NCBI GenBank assembly: GCA_029266525.1
Contig: JAQSWQ010000002.1
Coordinates: 1 to 64,000, forward strand
DNA: 64,000 nucleotides
Direction of reading: 5' to 3'
From: Microvirga sp.
GTDB lineage: Bacteria; Pseudomonadota; Alphaproteobacteria; Rhizobiales; Beijerinckiaceae
Shown: positions 50,057 to 59,356 of the stretch, one piece after another
Position numbering within the stretch: the stretch's first letter is position 1
How the letters are laid out: each line of letters starts with the position of its first letter
Made by a program: the position numbers and the translations under genes
Notes under the pieces: model-generated
Databases searched by the model: none
What the model was told of the DNA's origin: nothing
What the model saw: only the letters and a program-made list of their open reading frames with translations

Positions 50057-50772
50057 TGACGCAAACTCGCGGGCTCGACCTGGATCGTACGCTCGGCGAC
50101 CGATGCGGCAGGCGATTTTTTTTCAGGAGGCAGGGTCGCGCCGTTCTCGAACATCGTTTTCACGCGTCCGATGAAGGAGATGACCTTGCCGTTATCGGTA
50201 ATATCGAGCGCGTCCGCCTCGATGGTTGTGCCGGGCATCGCCACCCGCACCGGGTCCTTCGAGGCGAGCGTGCCGGCTTTGAGATCGATCCGCGCCGATT
50301 TGAGCCAGGCCTGCTGGTTGTTGTCGGTGCGGACATAGACCTCTTGCTGGAGTTCGAGCTGCTCCTTCTGACTGTCGAATATGCCGAAGGCCGCCTCGAG
50401 ATGGGCCTGGCTCCCGGATTCGTCCATGGTCATTCGGCCGCGCATGTCCTTGAGCTCGACCACGGTCGGCTTGCGTATGTCCTGGAAGGCGGCGACGGCA
50501 GTGACCTCGTAGCCGCGGTTGTCCTTGCGGTAGCCCGTGAGCTTCGGCTTTTCCATGGTGATCTTGGTGCCGCTCAAGCTCACCGGGCCGAGGCTCAAGC
50601 CGGCGATCTTGCCGAACGGATCGAAGATCGCCACCACGGCGACCGCTCCGATCGCCCCCGCCGCCCCGAGCGGGATCGCAATCCGGAAGACCCGCACCAG
50701 CAACGAGTGGCGGCGAGCCTTGCCGTAGGCGCGCGAACGCGCCCGCACGGAGCCTGCGGTCGGCGCCGTCAT
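50053..50772 (-). CDS. lptC: LPS export protein LptC
   Basis: A 239-residue bitopic inner-membrane protein that passes LPS from LptBFG to LptA. Basic N-terminus (RARSRAYGKARRHS), one transmembrane helix (about residues 29-51, IAIPLGAAGAIGAVAVVAIF), then the periplasmic domain with KPKLTGYRKDNRGYEVTAVAAFQD. The start ATG 50772 was preferred; a GTG six codons upstream (50790) is also in frame and neither has a strong ribosome site. It heads lptC-lptA-lptB, the standard order. It diverges from the kinase gene at 51053. Confidence 0.9.
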   Translation of the reverse strand: MTAPTAGSVRARSRAYGKARRHSLLVRVFRIAIPLGAAGAIGAVAVVAIFDPFGKIAGLSLGPVSLSGTKITMEKPKLTGYRKDNRGYEVTAVAAFQDIRKPTVVELKDMRGRMTMDESGSQAHLEAAFGIFDSQKEQLELQQEVYVRTDNNQQAWLKSARIDLKAGTLASKDPVRVAMPGTTIEADALDITDNGKVISFIGRVKTMFENGATLPPEKKSPAASVAERTIQVEPASLRQ

Positions 50773-50972
50773 CGCAACCCGCTGATCCACCGGCGACTAT
50801 CCCCACCCTTGTTCCAAGAACCCGTGCCTCACTGCCATGGCGAAGTTGTGGCCGGTCTCGACTGGCGCCCCTTCCACGTCGCGCGCCCTCGTTCGAACTC
50901 TAGGACGGGGTTAACCTTGGCACCGGACGCGGCTCCGGCATCCCCCCGGGCTTCATTCGGCTAAATCTGTAC

Positions 50973-50997
50973 GGAACCGAACGCAGTATCATACGTT
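50973..50997 (+). promoter_or_regulatory. Perfect EcfG general stress promoter for the HWE kinase operon
   Basis: GGAAC at 50973-50977, 16 bases, CGTT at 50994-50997, an exact match to the alphaproteobacterial EcfG consensus. The ATG is 56 bases downstream. The remainder of the 50791-51052 gap shows no gene; it should also hold the lptC promoter. Confidence 0.75.
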
Positions 50998-51052
50998 AAG
51001 TCCAGTTGCCGCCAGCGGCGAGTCAGGCCACCGGCGCGGGGGAGTTGCGTTC

Positions 51053-52495
51053 ATGGACAATCTGGCGTTCCGCGGGCGGGCGGCTTCGGAGCCCCTGGTC
51101 TCCCTGGCCATGCAGCGTGCTCTGCAGTCCTGGGACGGGCTGATCAAGAGTCTACCGATCGGGGTCTACACCTGTGACCGCGAAGGCGTCCTCGTCCAAT
51201 ATAATCGGCGCGCCGCCGAGCTGTGGGGCCACGCACCGATCCCCGGAGACACGCAGTTCCGCTTCTGCGGCACCTACCGTGCCTTCAAGCCCGACGGCAC
51301 GCCGCTCGACCCCGCCGAGGCTCCGGTGGCAGAGGTTCTGCGCACCGGCCGGCCGGTGCGGAACCGAGAGGTCGTCATCGAACGGCCCGACGGGCAGCGC
51401 CTGTTCATTCTCGCGAATGTCGATCCGCTGCTCGACGAGCACGGCGAAATCCTCGGCGGCGTGAACTGTTTCCAGGACATCACCGCCCTCAAGGAGGCTG
51501 AGGCTGCGAAGGCGGAGCGGGAGCGTCGGACGCGCGAGCTCCTCGAGGCGCTGCCGGCCGCGATCTATACCACCGACGCGTCCGGACGGATCACCTTCTA
51601 CAACCAGGCTGCGATCGACCTGTGGGGCTGCCGCCCTGAGATCGGCTCGAGCGAATGGTGCGGGTCTTGGCGCCTGTGGTGGCCGGACGGCACGGCGCTC
51701 CCGCACGACGAATGCCCGATGGCCGTGGCCCTCAAGCAGAATCGCCCGGTGCGCGGCTACGAAGCCGTCGCCGAGCGGCCCGACGGCACGCGCGTGCCCT
51801 TCATCCCGTTCCCGACGCCGCTCCGGAACGAGGAAGGAGAGCTGATCGGCGCGGTCAACATGCTTGTCGACGTGAGCGAGCGGAAAGTGGCGGAGACGCG
51901 CCAGCGCGCGCTGGTCGACGAGCTCAACCATCGCGTCAAGAACACCCTCGCGACCGTCCAATCGCTCGCCGCGCAAACGATTCGCGGCTCCGATGTTCCG
52001 GGTGGGGTGCGCGAAGCCTTCGAGGCACGGATCGTCGCGCTGTCGCGCGCCCACGACCAGCTCACCCGTGGCGCTTGGGAATCGGCCGACCTTGCGGCGA
52101 TAGCGGACGCGGTTGTCGCCCCCTTCGGCGATGGCACTGACCGGCTATCGATCAAAGGCCCGCCCGTCCGCCTCCCGCCGCAATCGGCACTGACGCTTGC
52201 CATCGTCCTGCACGAGCTTGCGACCAACGCCGCGAAGTACGGTGCTCTGTCGAACAGCGCCGGCACCGTTGGGCTCTCCTGGAGCGTGACCGCGAACGGC
52301 GCTGGCCCACGACTCGAGATAGAGTGGCGCGAGGTGTGCGGCCGCGCGATCGGCGCGCCCGCTCGCAAGGGCTTTGGGACGCGTCTCATCGAGCGCGGCA
52401 TCCGGCAGGAGCTGAAGGGCGCCGCCGAGATCGCCTACGATCGGACGGGCCTGCGTTGCCGCATCGAGATTCCGGTGGCATCCACGGGGACATGA
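51053..52495 (+). CDS. PAS-PAS HWE-family sensor histidine kinase
   Basis: A 480-residue soluble sensor kinase. Two PAS domains (about 30-150 and 160-285), each with a CGTYRAF/WRLWWPDGTALP-like and PAC pattern, precede the HWE kinase core. The phosphorylatable His293 lies in ELNHRVKNTLATVQS, typical of the HWE/HisKA_2 group. The ATPase domain has HELATNAAKYGALS and a C-terminal GFGTRLIERGI. Such kinases in alphaproteobacteria feed the PhyR/NepR/EcfG stress cascade or light/oxygen sensing. The PAS ligand is unknown: no LOV cysteine motif (NCRFLQ) is seen. ATG 51053 follows GGGGGAG. The stop overlaps the response regulator start (ATGA). Confidence 0.92.
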   Translation: MDNLAFRGRAASEPLVSLAMQRALQSWDGLIKSLPIGVYTCDREGVLVQYNRRAAELWGHAPIPGDTQFRFCGTYRAFKPDGTPLDPAEAPVAEVLRTGRPVRNREVVIERPDGQRLFILANVDPLLDEHGEILGGVNCFQDITALKEAEAAKAERERRTRELLEALPAAIYTTDASGRITFYNQAAIDLWGCRPEIGSSEWCGSWRLWWPDGTALPHDECPMAVALKQNRPVRGYEAVAERPDGTRVPFIPFPTPLRNEEGELIGAVNMLVDVSERKVAETRQRALVDELNHRVKNTLATVQSLAAQTIRGSDVPGGVREAFEARIVALSRAHDQLTRGAWESADLAAIADAVVAPFGDGTDRLSIKGPPVRLPPQSALTLAIVLHELATNAAKYGALSNSAGTVGLSWSVTANGAGPRLEIEWREVCGRAIGAPARKGFGTRLIERGIRQELKGAAEIAYDRTGLRCRIEIPVASTGT

Positions 52496-52878
52496 GCGAA
52501 CCCGCTCCGCGCGGCGCGTCCCCTCTCGCAGGCTTGACCGTCCTCATCGTCGAGGACGAGACCATCATCTCGTTCCTGATCGAGGATATGGCACTGGAGC
52601 TCGGCGCGGGCGAGATCTGCCACGCAGCGGGCGTTGCGGAGGCGCTGGCGTTCCTGGCCGAGCGCCGGCCCGACACCGCGATCGTCGACGTCAATCTCGG
52701 CGGCGAGCTTGCCTATCCGGTCGCCGAGCGTCTCGCCGCGCTCGGCGTGCCGTTCGTCTTCGCGACCGGCTACGGCCGGCAGGGCGTGTCGGCCGGCTGG
52801 GACAGCCACCCGGTGTTGCAGAAGCCGTTTCCCGTCGAGACGCTAGCGCGGGAGATGCGGGAGGTGCTGGCGCGGTAG
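52492..52878 (+). CDS. Single-domain response regulator, FAT GUY type
   Basis: A 128-residue receiver-only protein. VLIVEDET supplies the acidic pocket, Asp66 in IVDVNLGG is the phosphorylation site, and the beta4 motif is FVFATGYGRQG (Phe90-Ala-Thr-Gly-Tyr95 region), close to the FAT GUY motif. Lys111 in LQKPF is the conserved lysine. FAT GUY receivers such as SdrG and MrrA act in the general stress response of alphaproteobacteria. It is coupled to the HWE kinase by ATGA overlap and is probably its direct partner, acting as phosphate sink or adaptor toward PhyR. Confidence 0.9.
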   Translation: MSEPAPRGASPLAGLTVLIVEDETIISFLIEDMALELGAGEICHAAGVAEALAFLAERRPDTAIVDVNLGGELAYPVAERLAALGVPFVFATGYGRQGVSAGWDSHPVLQKPFPVETLAREMREVLAR

Positions 52879-53054
52879 GCTCTTCAGAGTTCGTGCCGTA
52901 CCCGAGCGTCGGGGCGCTGGGGGCGAGGCGGTCGCCTAGCTGGCGAGCTGGACGCGAACCTCCGCGACCAAGACGCCCATCAATCTTCGGGCGACGACCC
53001 TGATCCTCCGGGAACCGCGGCAGGTACGGTAGCTACACGGTCAACATCCGATCC

Positions 53055-54320
53055 TTACGTATTCATCGAATCGAAGAACTCGCTGTTGCTCTTGGTCTGG
53101 CGCAGCTTGTCCTGGAGGAACTCGATCGCATCGATTACGCCCATCGGGTTGAGGATGCGGCGCAGCACGTACATCTTCTTCAGCGTGTCCTTCTCGACCA
53201 GCAGCTCCTCCTTGCGGGTGCCGGAGCGGGTGATGTCGATCGCCGGGAAGACGCGCTTGTCGGAGACCTTGCGGTCGAGGATGATCTCCGAGTTGCCGGT
53301 GCCCTTGAACTCCTCGAAGATGACCTCGTCCATGCGCGAGCCGGTATCGATCAGCGCCGTCGCGATGATGGTCAGCGACCCGCCTTCCTCGATGTTGCGC
53401 GCCGCGCCGAAGAAGCGCTTCGGGCGCTGCAGCGCATTGGCATCGACGCCGCCGGTCAGCACCTTGCCCGAGGACGGCACCACGGTGTTGTAGGCGCGCC
53501 CGAGCCGGGTGATCGAATCGAGCAGGATGATCACGTCGCGGGAATGCTCGACGAGGCGCTTCGCCTTCTCGATCACCATCTCGGCGACCTGCACGTGACG
53601 CGAGGCCGGCTCGTCGAAGGTCGAGGACACGACCTCGCCCTTGACCGAGCGCTGCATGTCGGTGACCTCCTCCGGCCGCTCGTCGATGAGGAGCACGATG
53701 AGATAGGCCTCCGGGTGGTTTGCGGAGATCGACTGGGCGATATTCTGCAGAAGCACCGTCTTGCCGGTGCGCGGTGGCGACACGATAAGGGCACGCTGGC
53801 CTTTGCCGATCGGCGCCACGATGTCGATGACCCGGGCCGAGTAGTCCTTCTTGGTCGGATCCTCGACCTCGAGCTTGAGCCGCTCGTCGGGATAGAGCGG
53901 CGTCAAATTATCGAAATGGACCTTATGCTTGATCTTTTCCGGGTCCTCGAAGTTGATCGTGTTGACCTTGAGCAGCGCGAAGTAGCGCTCGCCCTCCTTT
54001 GGCCCGCGGATCGGCCCGTCGACCGTGTCGCCGGTACGAAGCCCGAAGCGGCGGATCTGCGAGGGCGAGATGTAGATGTCGTCCGGCCCCGGCAGGTAGT
54101 TCGAATCGGCCGAGCGCAGGAAGCCGAAGCCGTCCTGCAGCACCTCGACGACCCCGGCGCCGATGATCTCGGTCTCCTGGGCCGCGAGCTGCTTCAGGAT
54201 CGCGAACATCAGCTCCTGCTTGCGCATGGTCGAGGCGTTCTCGACCTGGAGCTCTTCGGCGAAGGTGAGAAGTTCGGTGGGCGACTTGGACTTCAGGTCC
54301 TGAAGCTTGATTTCCCTCAT
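53055..54320 (-). CDS. rho: Transcription termination factor Rho
   Basis: A 421-residue hexameric RNA-dependent ATPase that ends transcription. The N-terminal Rho-N domain opens [18 protein letters not shown]. The cold-shock-like RNA-binding part (about 55-130) has DGFGFLRS. The P-loop [10 protein letters not shown] is near 181-190, Walker [17 protein letters not shown] near 260, and the R-loop/Q-loop region ([21 protein letters not shown]) is intact. The start ATG 54320 was chosen from the conserved N-terminus; the upstream open frame is the leader. Order hemE-hemJ-rho is conserved in Hyphomicrobiales. The 218-bp gap 54321-54538 has no gene and may serve as an autoregulatory leader. Confidence 0.97.
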   Translation of the reverse strand: MREIKLQDLKSKSPTELLTFAEELQVENASTMRKQELMFAILKQLAAQETEIIGAGVVEVLQDGFGFLRSADSNYLPGPDDIYISPSQIRRFGLRTGDTVDGPIRGPKEGERYFALLKVNTINFEDPEKIKHKVHFDNLTPLYPDERLKLEVEDPTKKDYSARVIDIVAPIGKGQRALIVSPPRTGKTVLLQNIAQSISANHPEAYLIVLLIDERPEEVTDMQRSVKGEVVSSTFDEPASRHVQVAEMVIEKAKRLVEHSRDVIILLDSITRLGRAYNTVVPSSGKVLTGGVDANALQRPKRFFGAARNIEEGGSLTIIATALIDTGSRMDEVIFEEFKGTGNSEIILDRKVSDKRVFPAIDITRSGTRKEELLVEKDTLKKMYVLRRILNPMGVIDAIEFLQDKLRQTKSNSEFFDSMNT

Positions 54321-54538
54321 GGGAAGACTCTCGGGATGTAAGATCGCCTTCAATGCCGGGAGACGGCGGGCGAACGCGGGGAGAGGAACGGGCGACAGAG
54401 CGTCGTTGGTTCGCGCGTCACTCGCGGCTTTGGGAACCGGGCCCGACGCGGCGCGACCTGTCTCAAGGAAGGCGGTCTGCTTAGCCGCTTTTGAGATGGG
54501 CCTCAAGCCCCAGCAAGTCAATCCTCCCGCGCTTCACC

Positions 54539-54964
54539 CTAGAAGGGCTTCACGACGACGAGGATCACGATGCCGATCATGAGGAGCGTGGGGACCTCGT
54601 TCCAGAGGCGGTAAAAGCGGGCGGGCCGGGTGTTGCGGTCGGCGGCGAAGTCCTTGAGCCAGCGCACATAAAGCCCGTGCATGGCGGACATGGCGACCAC
54701 CAGCGCGAGCTTGCCGTGGAGCCAGCCGGCCTTCCACCAGCCTCCGGCGAAGACGAGGTAGAGGCCCAGGAGCCAACTCGCGATCATGGCCGGGTTGATG
54801 ATCGCCTTGAGGAGCCGCCGCTCCATGATCTTGAAGGTCTCCGACCGCACCGAGCCGTTCTCGGTGTCGGCGTGATAGACGAAGAGCCGCGGCAGATAGA
54901 GCATCCCGGCCATCCAGGCGATGATAGCGATGACGTGAAAGGCCTTCAGCCAGTCGTAGAGCAC
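54539..54964 (-). CDS. hemJ: HemJ protoporphyrinogen oxidase
   Basis: A 141-residue, four-helix inner-membrane protein (TIGR00701/UPF0093) that oxidises protoporphyrinogen IX, a late haem-pathway step. VLYDWLKAFHVIAIIAWMAGMLYLPRLFVYH (outline) contains the conserved His and Trp-x-Ala-Gly-x-x-Tyr-x-Pro-Arg. RRLLKAIINPAMI, WLHGKLALVVAMSAMHG and FYRLWNEVPTLLMIGIVILV complete the family. GTG 54964 was chosen, with AAGGA 8 bases upstream; a TTG two codons earlier is possible. It lies 75 bases after hemE on the same strand. Confidence 0.93.
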   Translation of the reverse strand: MLYDWLKAFHVIAIIAWMAGMLYLPRLFVYHADTENGSVRSETFKIMERRLLKAIINPAMIASWLLGLYLVFAGGWWKAGWLHGKLALVVAMSAMHGLYVRWLKDFAADRNTRPARFYRLWNEVPTLLMIGIVILVVVKPF

Positions 54965-55039
54965 GGGCAAGTCCTTAGCGGCGGGTCGTGATGGCAGGCC
55001 GGCGCTGAGGCGGCAAGGCGGGCCGGCGGCTTGTCCCCG

Positions 55040-56077
55040 CTACGCCCGGATCCGCGCGACCATCGCCTCGACATGGGCGAGCGGCGTTTCCGGCAGGATG
55101 CCGTGGCCGAGATTGAAGATGTGCGGGCGGGCTTGAGCGGCGCGCAGCACCGCATCGACGCCATGGCGGAGCGCGTCCCCGCCGGCGATGAGGGCGAGCG
55201 GGTCGAGGTTGCCCTGCGTCGCGAGCCCGTCGGGCAACTCCGGGAGAACCACATCGAGATCGAGCGACCAGTCGAGCGCGACCGCGTCGGCGAAACTCGC
55301 CTCGACGAGACGCGCGAGGTTCGCACCCGCGCCCCGTACGAACACGATCGCCTTTGCCTGCGGCCGCGCCCCTTTGAGGCCGCGCACGATCGCGCGGATG
55401 GGGTCGAGCGAAAGCGGTCCGAACAGCGCCGGCGGCAGTGCCGCCCCGAAGCTCTCGAAAATCTGCACGGCCTCGGCCCCGGCGTCTATCTGGGCCGTGA
55501 GATAGGCGACCGAGGCCTCGGTGAGACGGTCGATCAGGCTCAGCATGAAGGCCGGATCGCGATAGGCGAGGATGCGTGCCGGTGCCTGATCAGGCGTTCC
55601 CTTGCCGGCGATCATGTAGCTCGCGACCGTCCAGGGAGCGCCGCAGAAGCCGAGCAGCGTCGTCTCGGCCGGGAGCGCGCCTTTGACGCGCTCGAGCGCT
55701 TCCAGGACGGGCCCAAGGCGATCGAGCGGCAGGGTCTCCTCGAGCTGATGCAAATCGCCGAGCGAGCTCACCGGCGCGAGCCGTGGCCCCTCGCCCTCGG
55801 CGAAGGTGATCTCTTGCCCGAGCGCATGCGGGACGACGAGGATGTCGGAGAAGATGATAGCCGCGTCGAAGCCGAAGCGGCGGATCGGCTGAAGCGTCAC
55901 TTCCGCAGCAAGCGTCGGGTTGTAACAGAGATCGAGGAAGGAGCCGGCGCTGGCCCGGATATCGCGGTATTCCGGCAGATAGCGCCCTGCCTGCCGCATA
56001 AGCCAGACCGGCAGAGGCAGGACGACCTCGCCCGACAGCACGCGAAGGATCGCTTTCGAGGAAGGCGCTGCGCTCAC
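55040..56077 (-). CDS. hemE: Uroporphyrinogen decarboxylase
   Basis: A 345-residue cytosolic TIM-barrel enzyme that decarboxylates uroporphyrinogen III to coproporphyrinogen III. The signature PVWLMRQAGRYLPEYRD lies at residues 23-39, with the invariant Arg pair. FSDILVVPHALGQEI, FCGAPWTVASYMIAG and the late LDWSLDLD/ NLDPLALIAGG segments are typical. The start is GTG 56077 with a GGGAGA site. It is transcribed away from the predicted origin at 56078-56462, an arrangement like the hemE-oriC-RP001 locus of Caulobacter and Rickettsia. It heads hemE-hemJ-rho. Confidence 0.95.
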   Translation of the reverse strand: MSAAPSSKAILRVLSGEVVLPLPVWLMRQAGRYLPEYRDIRASAGSFLDLCYNPTLAAEVTLQPIRRFGFDAAIIFSDILVVPHALGQEITFAEGEGPRLAPVSSLGDLHQLEETLPLDRLGPVLEALERVKGALPAETTLLGFCGAPWTVASYMIAGKGTPDQAPARILAYRDPAFMLSLIDRLTEASVAYLTAQIDAGAEAVQIFESFGAALPPALFGPLSLDPIRAIVRGLKGARPQAKAIVFVRGAGANLARLVEASFADAVALDWSLDLDVVLPELPDGLATQGNLDPLALIAGGDALRHGVDAVLRAAQARPHIFNLGHGILPETPLAHVEAMVARIRA

Positions 56078-56462
56078 CGGGAATCTCCCAAAAAGAAAAC
56101 AAAGATTGAATCTTTCTTTTGTTGTTTCTCTTGGGGGCTGAATCCCGGAGCCGCAAGGTCGTCCACAATCCGCTCACAGCGCTGTGGGCTGATTGCGCTG
56201 CGCCATGTGGCGCCGCAGCGGGTCAAAGGGGTTAACAATTCGTAAATCCCGACAGATCGTTAGCGACCCCTGCCGAGCGGCACCCGGGCACGGCAGGAAC
56301 TTGCCTATCCCGGATTCTCCCGTACCGAGTCCATCGGCGCTCCACGTTACGGCTTTGTTGACGCCGGATGGAGCGCGTGCACAGGGCGTCTCGCTGGACC
56401 TTCCGGACCGGCCGAACTATCCACAGCGCTTGACTACTTATGCAGCGCGGCAGGACAGGTTG
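56078..56462. other. Predicted chromosomal origin of replication (oriC)
   Basis: The gap between hemE and the regulatory-kinase gene is where oriC lies in Caulobacter and several other alphaproteobacteria. It is AT-rich near 56090-56130 and includes the palindrome AAAGATT-G-AATCTTT (56101-56115). A CtrA-like site, TTAA-N7-TAAA, lies at 56232-56246. DnaA-box-like sequences are TCGTCCACA (56159-56167) and CTATCCACA (56417-56425; one mismatch to TTATCCACA). GANTC sites occur at 56081, 56108, 56140, 56313 and, just beyond, 56499, about four times more than composition predicts. The weak points are the lack of a perfect DnaA box and no skew data from so short a window. Confidence 0.7.
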
Positions 56463-57293
56463 TTGGGGCGCAGCTACTACCACCTCCATCTCGTCTCGGA
56501 TTCGACCGGCGAGACTCTCATCATGGTCGCCCGCGCTGTCGCGGCCCAATACGAGGGCGTATCGGCGATCGAGCACGTCTATCCGCTTGTGCGCTCGTCG
56601 GCGCAGCTCGAGCGCGTGATCTCCGAGATCGAGCAGGCGCCGGGCATCGTGCTCTACACGCTCGTCGAGACCGAGCTCTCCGCTCGCCTCGAGCAGGCCT
56701 GCCGCGACACCGGCTCGCCGCATCTTTCGGTGCTTGCGCCGGTGCATTCGCTGATCCAGAGCTATCTCGGCACGCATTCGACGGCGCGGCCTGGCGCCCA
56801 GCACATGCTCAACGCCGAGTACTTCAAGCGCATCGACGCGATGAACTTCACGCTGATGCATGATGACGGGCAACTCCCGGCTGACCTCAACGACGCCGAC
56901 GTGGTGCTGATCGGCATCAGCCGCACCTCGAAGACGCCGACCTCGATCTATCTCGCAAACCGGGGCTTGAAGACCGCGAACATCCCTCTCGTGCCGAATG
57001 TGCCCGTGCCGCCGGCACTCGAGGCCGCCAAGAAGCCGCTCGTCGTGGGCCTCGTCGCCTCGCCCGAGCGCATCGTGCAGATCCGGCAGAACAGGCTGCT
57101 CTCGCTCAAGGCCGAGGGCGAGACCGACTACACCGACAAGGACCGGGTCGCCGAGGAGGTTGCGTTCTCGCGCCGCCTGTGCGCCCGCCACAACTGGCCG
57201 CTGATCGACGTGACCCGCCGCTCGATCGAGGAGACCGCCGCGGCGATCCTCGACCTTCATAGCCACCATCGCATGAAGTTCATTGCGGTGTGA
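56463..57293 (+). CDS. Pyruvate phosphate dikinase/PEP synthase regulatory kinase-phosphorylase (DUF299)
   Basis: A 276-residue bifunctional ADP-dependent kinase and phosphorylase of the DUF299 family (Rickettsia RP001 type), which controls PPDK or PEP synthase by threonine phosphorylation. The conserved opening [16 protein letters not shown] starts just after the chosen TTG 56463, with AGGACAGG upstream. The P-loop-like [18 protein letters not shown] is near residue 155, and [25 protein letters not shown] closes the protein. The frame is open upstream to 56193, but this covers origin sequence. The stop overlaps the maf start (GTGA). It diverges from hemE. Confidence 0.9.
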   Translation: MGRSYYHLHLVSDSTGETLIMVARAVAAQYEGVSAIEHVYPLVRSSAQLERVISEIEQAPGIVLYTLVETELSARLEQACRDTGSPHLSVLAPVHSLIQSYLGTHSTARPGAQHMLNAEYFKRIDAMNFTLMHDDGQLPADLNDADVVLIGISRTSKTPTSIYLANRGLKTANIPLVPNVPVPPALEAAKKPLVVGLVASPERIVQIRQNRLLSLKAEGETDYTDKDRVAEEVAFSRRLCARHNWPLIDVTRRSIEETAAAILDLHSHHRMKFIAV

Positions 57294-57898
57294 TCTCTCC
57301 CTGGCTGGCGCCCGCTCCCCTCCTCCTCGCTTCGACGAGCGCGACACGCCGTATGCTCATCGAAGCGGCAGGGCTGCCGGTCGAGACCGAGGCGCCTGGC
57401 GTTGACGAGCGCGCGATCAAGGCGGTCGTGCGGGGCGGTCCAGACGACCTGGCGCGCCGGCTTGCGGCCGAGAAGGCGCTCGCGGCGAGCCGCCGTCGGC
57501 CTGGCCGCGTGGTGCTCGGCGCCGACCAGGTGCTCGCGATCGATCGCGAGGTGCTGCACAAGCCGGAGGACCGCGAGGCTGCGCGCATGCAGATCGCGCG
57601 GCTCGCGGGACGCACGCACACGCTTCACGCCGCCTTCGCAATCGCATTCGACGGGGAGGTCCGGCGCGAAGGCCGCGACAGCGCGCAGCTGACCATGCGC
57701 CGGCTCGACCATCAGGCGATTGCCCGCTACCTTCATCTTGCCGGCGACGCCGTTACGACGAGCGTCGGCGGCTATCAGCTCGAGGGTGCGGGTATTCATC
57801 TGTTCGAACGGGTCGAAGGCGACCACTCGACCATTCTCGGCCTGCCCCTCATTGCCCTTCTCGCGAGCTTGCGGTCGCTCGACCTCCTGGCAATCTGA
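57290..57898 (+). CDS. Maf-family nucleotide pyrophosphatase
   Basis: A 202-residue cytosolic pyrophosphatase of the Maf family, which hydrolyses non-canonical or canonical nucleoside triphosphates and can delay septation. The family motifs are [20 protein letters not shown] at the N-terminus, [16 protein letters not shown] (acidic residues) and the [23 protein letters not shown] loop, shown in outline. The C-terminal [27 protein letters not shown] is intact. The GTG start at 57290 overlaps the preceding stop. The block DUF299-maf-aroE-coaE-dnaQ is conserved in Hyphomicrobiales. Confidence 0.92.
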   Translation: MISPWLAPAPLLLASTSATRRMLIEAAGLPVETEAPGVDERAIKAVVRGGPDDLARRLAAEKALAASRRRPGRVVLGADQVLAIDREVLHKPEDREAARMQIARLAGRTHTLHAAFAIAFDGEVRREGRDSAQLTMRRLDHQAIARYLHLAGDAVTTSVGGYQLEGAGIHLFERVEGDHSTILGLPLIALLASLRSLDLLAI

Positions 57899-57902
57899 GC
57901 GC

Positions 57903-58733
57903 ATGCCGATACCTAAAGCCTTCGTGGTCGGCCATCCGATCAAGCATTCGCGCTCGCCGCTGATCCACGGTCATTGGCTGCGCGAACACGGGCTCGAAGG
58001 CTCATACGAGCCGGTCGATGTCGCGCCGGAGGATTTCGCGAGCTTCTTCCGCAGCTTTGCCGAGAGGGGCTTTCGCGGCGGCAACGTGACGATCCCGCAC
58101 AAGGAGGCGGCCTTTCGCCTCGCCGACGCGACGACGGAGCGCGCGCGGCGGCTCGAGGCCGCGAACACGCTGTGGCTCGAGGACGGGCGCATTCATGCGG
58201 ACAACACCGACGTGATCGGCTTCGTCGCCAATCTCGACCAGGAGCTCGGCGCCTGGAGCGCGCGCACAGCGCTGGTGCTTGGCGCCGGCGGCGCCGCGCG
58301 CGGCGTCGTCGCGGCGCTCCTCGATCGTGTCGAGCGGATCGTGGTGGCGAACCGAACCGACGGCAAGGCGCGCGAGCTTGCCGGCTTCGCGCCAGGACGG
58401 ATCGATCCGATCGCCTGGGGCGAGATTCCGGCGCGGCTCGCCGAGGCCGATCTTCTCGTCAATACGACCGCGCTCGGCATGTCAGGTCAGCCGCCGCTCG
58501 AGCTCGAGCTTTCACCGCTGCCCTCGCACGCCGTCGTCACCGACATCGTCTACGTGCCGCTCGAGACCCCGCTCCTCGCCCACGCCAAGGCACGCGCGCT
58601 CCGCGCCGTAGACGGGCTCGGCATGCTGCTGCACCAGGCGGTCCCCGGCTTCGGGCGCTGGTTCGGCGTCACCCCGAAGGTCACGCCGGCGCTGCGCGCC
58701 TTGATCGAGGCCGACATCGTGAGCGGCCGATGA
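57903..58733 (+). CDS. aroE: Shikimate dehydrogenase
   Basis: A 276-residue NADPH-dependent enzyme that reduces 3-dehydroshikimate to shikimate on the aromatic amino acid pathway. The substrate motif [16 protein letters not shown] is at residues 8-23, the catalytic Lys67 in TIPHKEAAF, and Asp in NTDVIGF near 103. The Rossmann motif GAGGAARG is near 128, and VVANRT near 150 contains the NADPH-binding Arg. The start ATG 57903 gives the canonical N-terminus ([10 protein letters not shown]). It begins 4 bases after maf and overlaps coaE (ATGA). Confidence 0.94.
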   Translation: MPIPKAFVVGHPIKHSRSPLIHGHWLREHGLEGSYEPVDVAPEDFASFFRSFAERGFRGGNVTIPHKEAAFRLADATTERARRLEAANTLWLEDGRIHADNTDVIGFVANLDQELGAWSARTALVLGAGGAARGVVAALLDRVERIVVANRTDGKARELAGFAPGRIDPIAWGEIPARLAEADLLVNTTALGMSGQPPLELELSPLPSHAVVTDIVYVPLETPLLAHAKARALRAVDGLGMLLHQAVPGFGRWFGVTPKVTPALRALIEADIVSGR

Positions 58734-59347
58734 CCTTCGTCCTCGGCCTCACCGGCTCGATCGGCATGGGAAAGTCGGTGACGGCGGGCATGTTCCGGGC
58801 GCTCGGCGTGCCGGTGCACGACGCCGACGCCGCCGTGCACGCGCTCTACCGCGGCGCCGCCGCGCCGCTCATCGCCAAGGCCTTTCCGGGCACCGTCGCG
58901 GACGGCATCGTCGATCGCGAGGCGCTGTCCAAGGAGGTGATAGGCCAGGCCGGCCGGCTGAAGGAACTCGAGTCGATCGTGCATCCGCTCGTGCGCGCCG
59001 AGCGCGACCGATTCCTAGCGCAGGCGATCGCGGCGCGCGCGCCGGTCGCGGTGCTCGACATCCCGCTCCTCTTCGAGACCGGCGGCAACAGGGATTGCGA
59101 CGCGGTGCTGGTCGTCACCGCCGCCGCCGCCGTACAGCGCGAGCGCGTGCTCGCCCGGCCGGGCATGACCAAGGATAAGCTCGAGGCGATCCTCGCAAAG
59201 CAGATGCCGGACGCGCAGAAGCGCGAAAGGGCGCACTTCCTTGTGGACACCGGCCGCGGCCTTGCTGCCGCCGAGCGCCAGGTCCGGGGTATCCTGCGGA
59301 CGCTCGCCGGGCGGCCGGGCCGCGTGCTCGCCCGCTCCGGCGTCTGA
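58730..59347 (+). CDS. coaE: Dephospho-CoA kinase
   Basis: A 205-residue cytosolic kinase for the last step of coenzyme A synthesis. The P-loop [11 protein letters not shown] is at residues 6-16. [11 protein letters not shown] and [12 protein letters not shown] are family motifs, and [10 protein letters not shown] is the conserved substrate segment. The ATG overlaps the aroE stop (ATGA). It is followed after 9 bases by dnaQ. The length is normal. Confidence 0.94.
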   Translation: MTFVLGLTGSIGMGKSVTAGMFRALGVPVHDADAAVHALYRGAAAPLIAKAFPGTVADGIVDREALSKEVIGQAGRLKELESIVHPLVRAERDRFLAQAIAARAPVAVLDIPLLFETGGNRDCDAVLVVTAAAAVQRERVLARPGMTKDKLEAILAKQMPDAQKRERAHFLVDTGRGLAAAERQVRGILRTLAGRPGRVLARSGV

Positions 59348-59356
59348 AGGCCGAGC

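Noticed and set aside
53011-53015. GGAAC as another EcfG promoter
   Set aside because: No TT at the required spacing and no plus-strand gene downstream, since rho is convergent.
54436-54460. GGAAC upstream of the rho region on the plus strand
   Set aside because: Wrong orientation for rho and no -10 at 18-19 bases.
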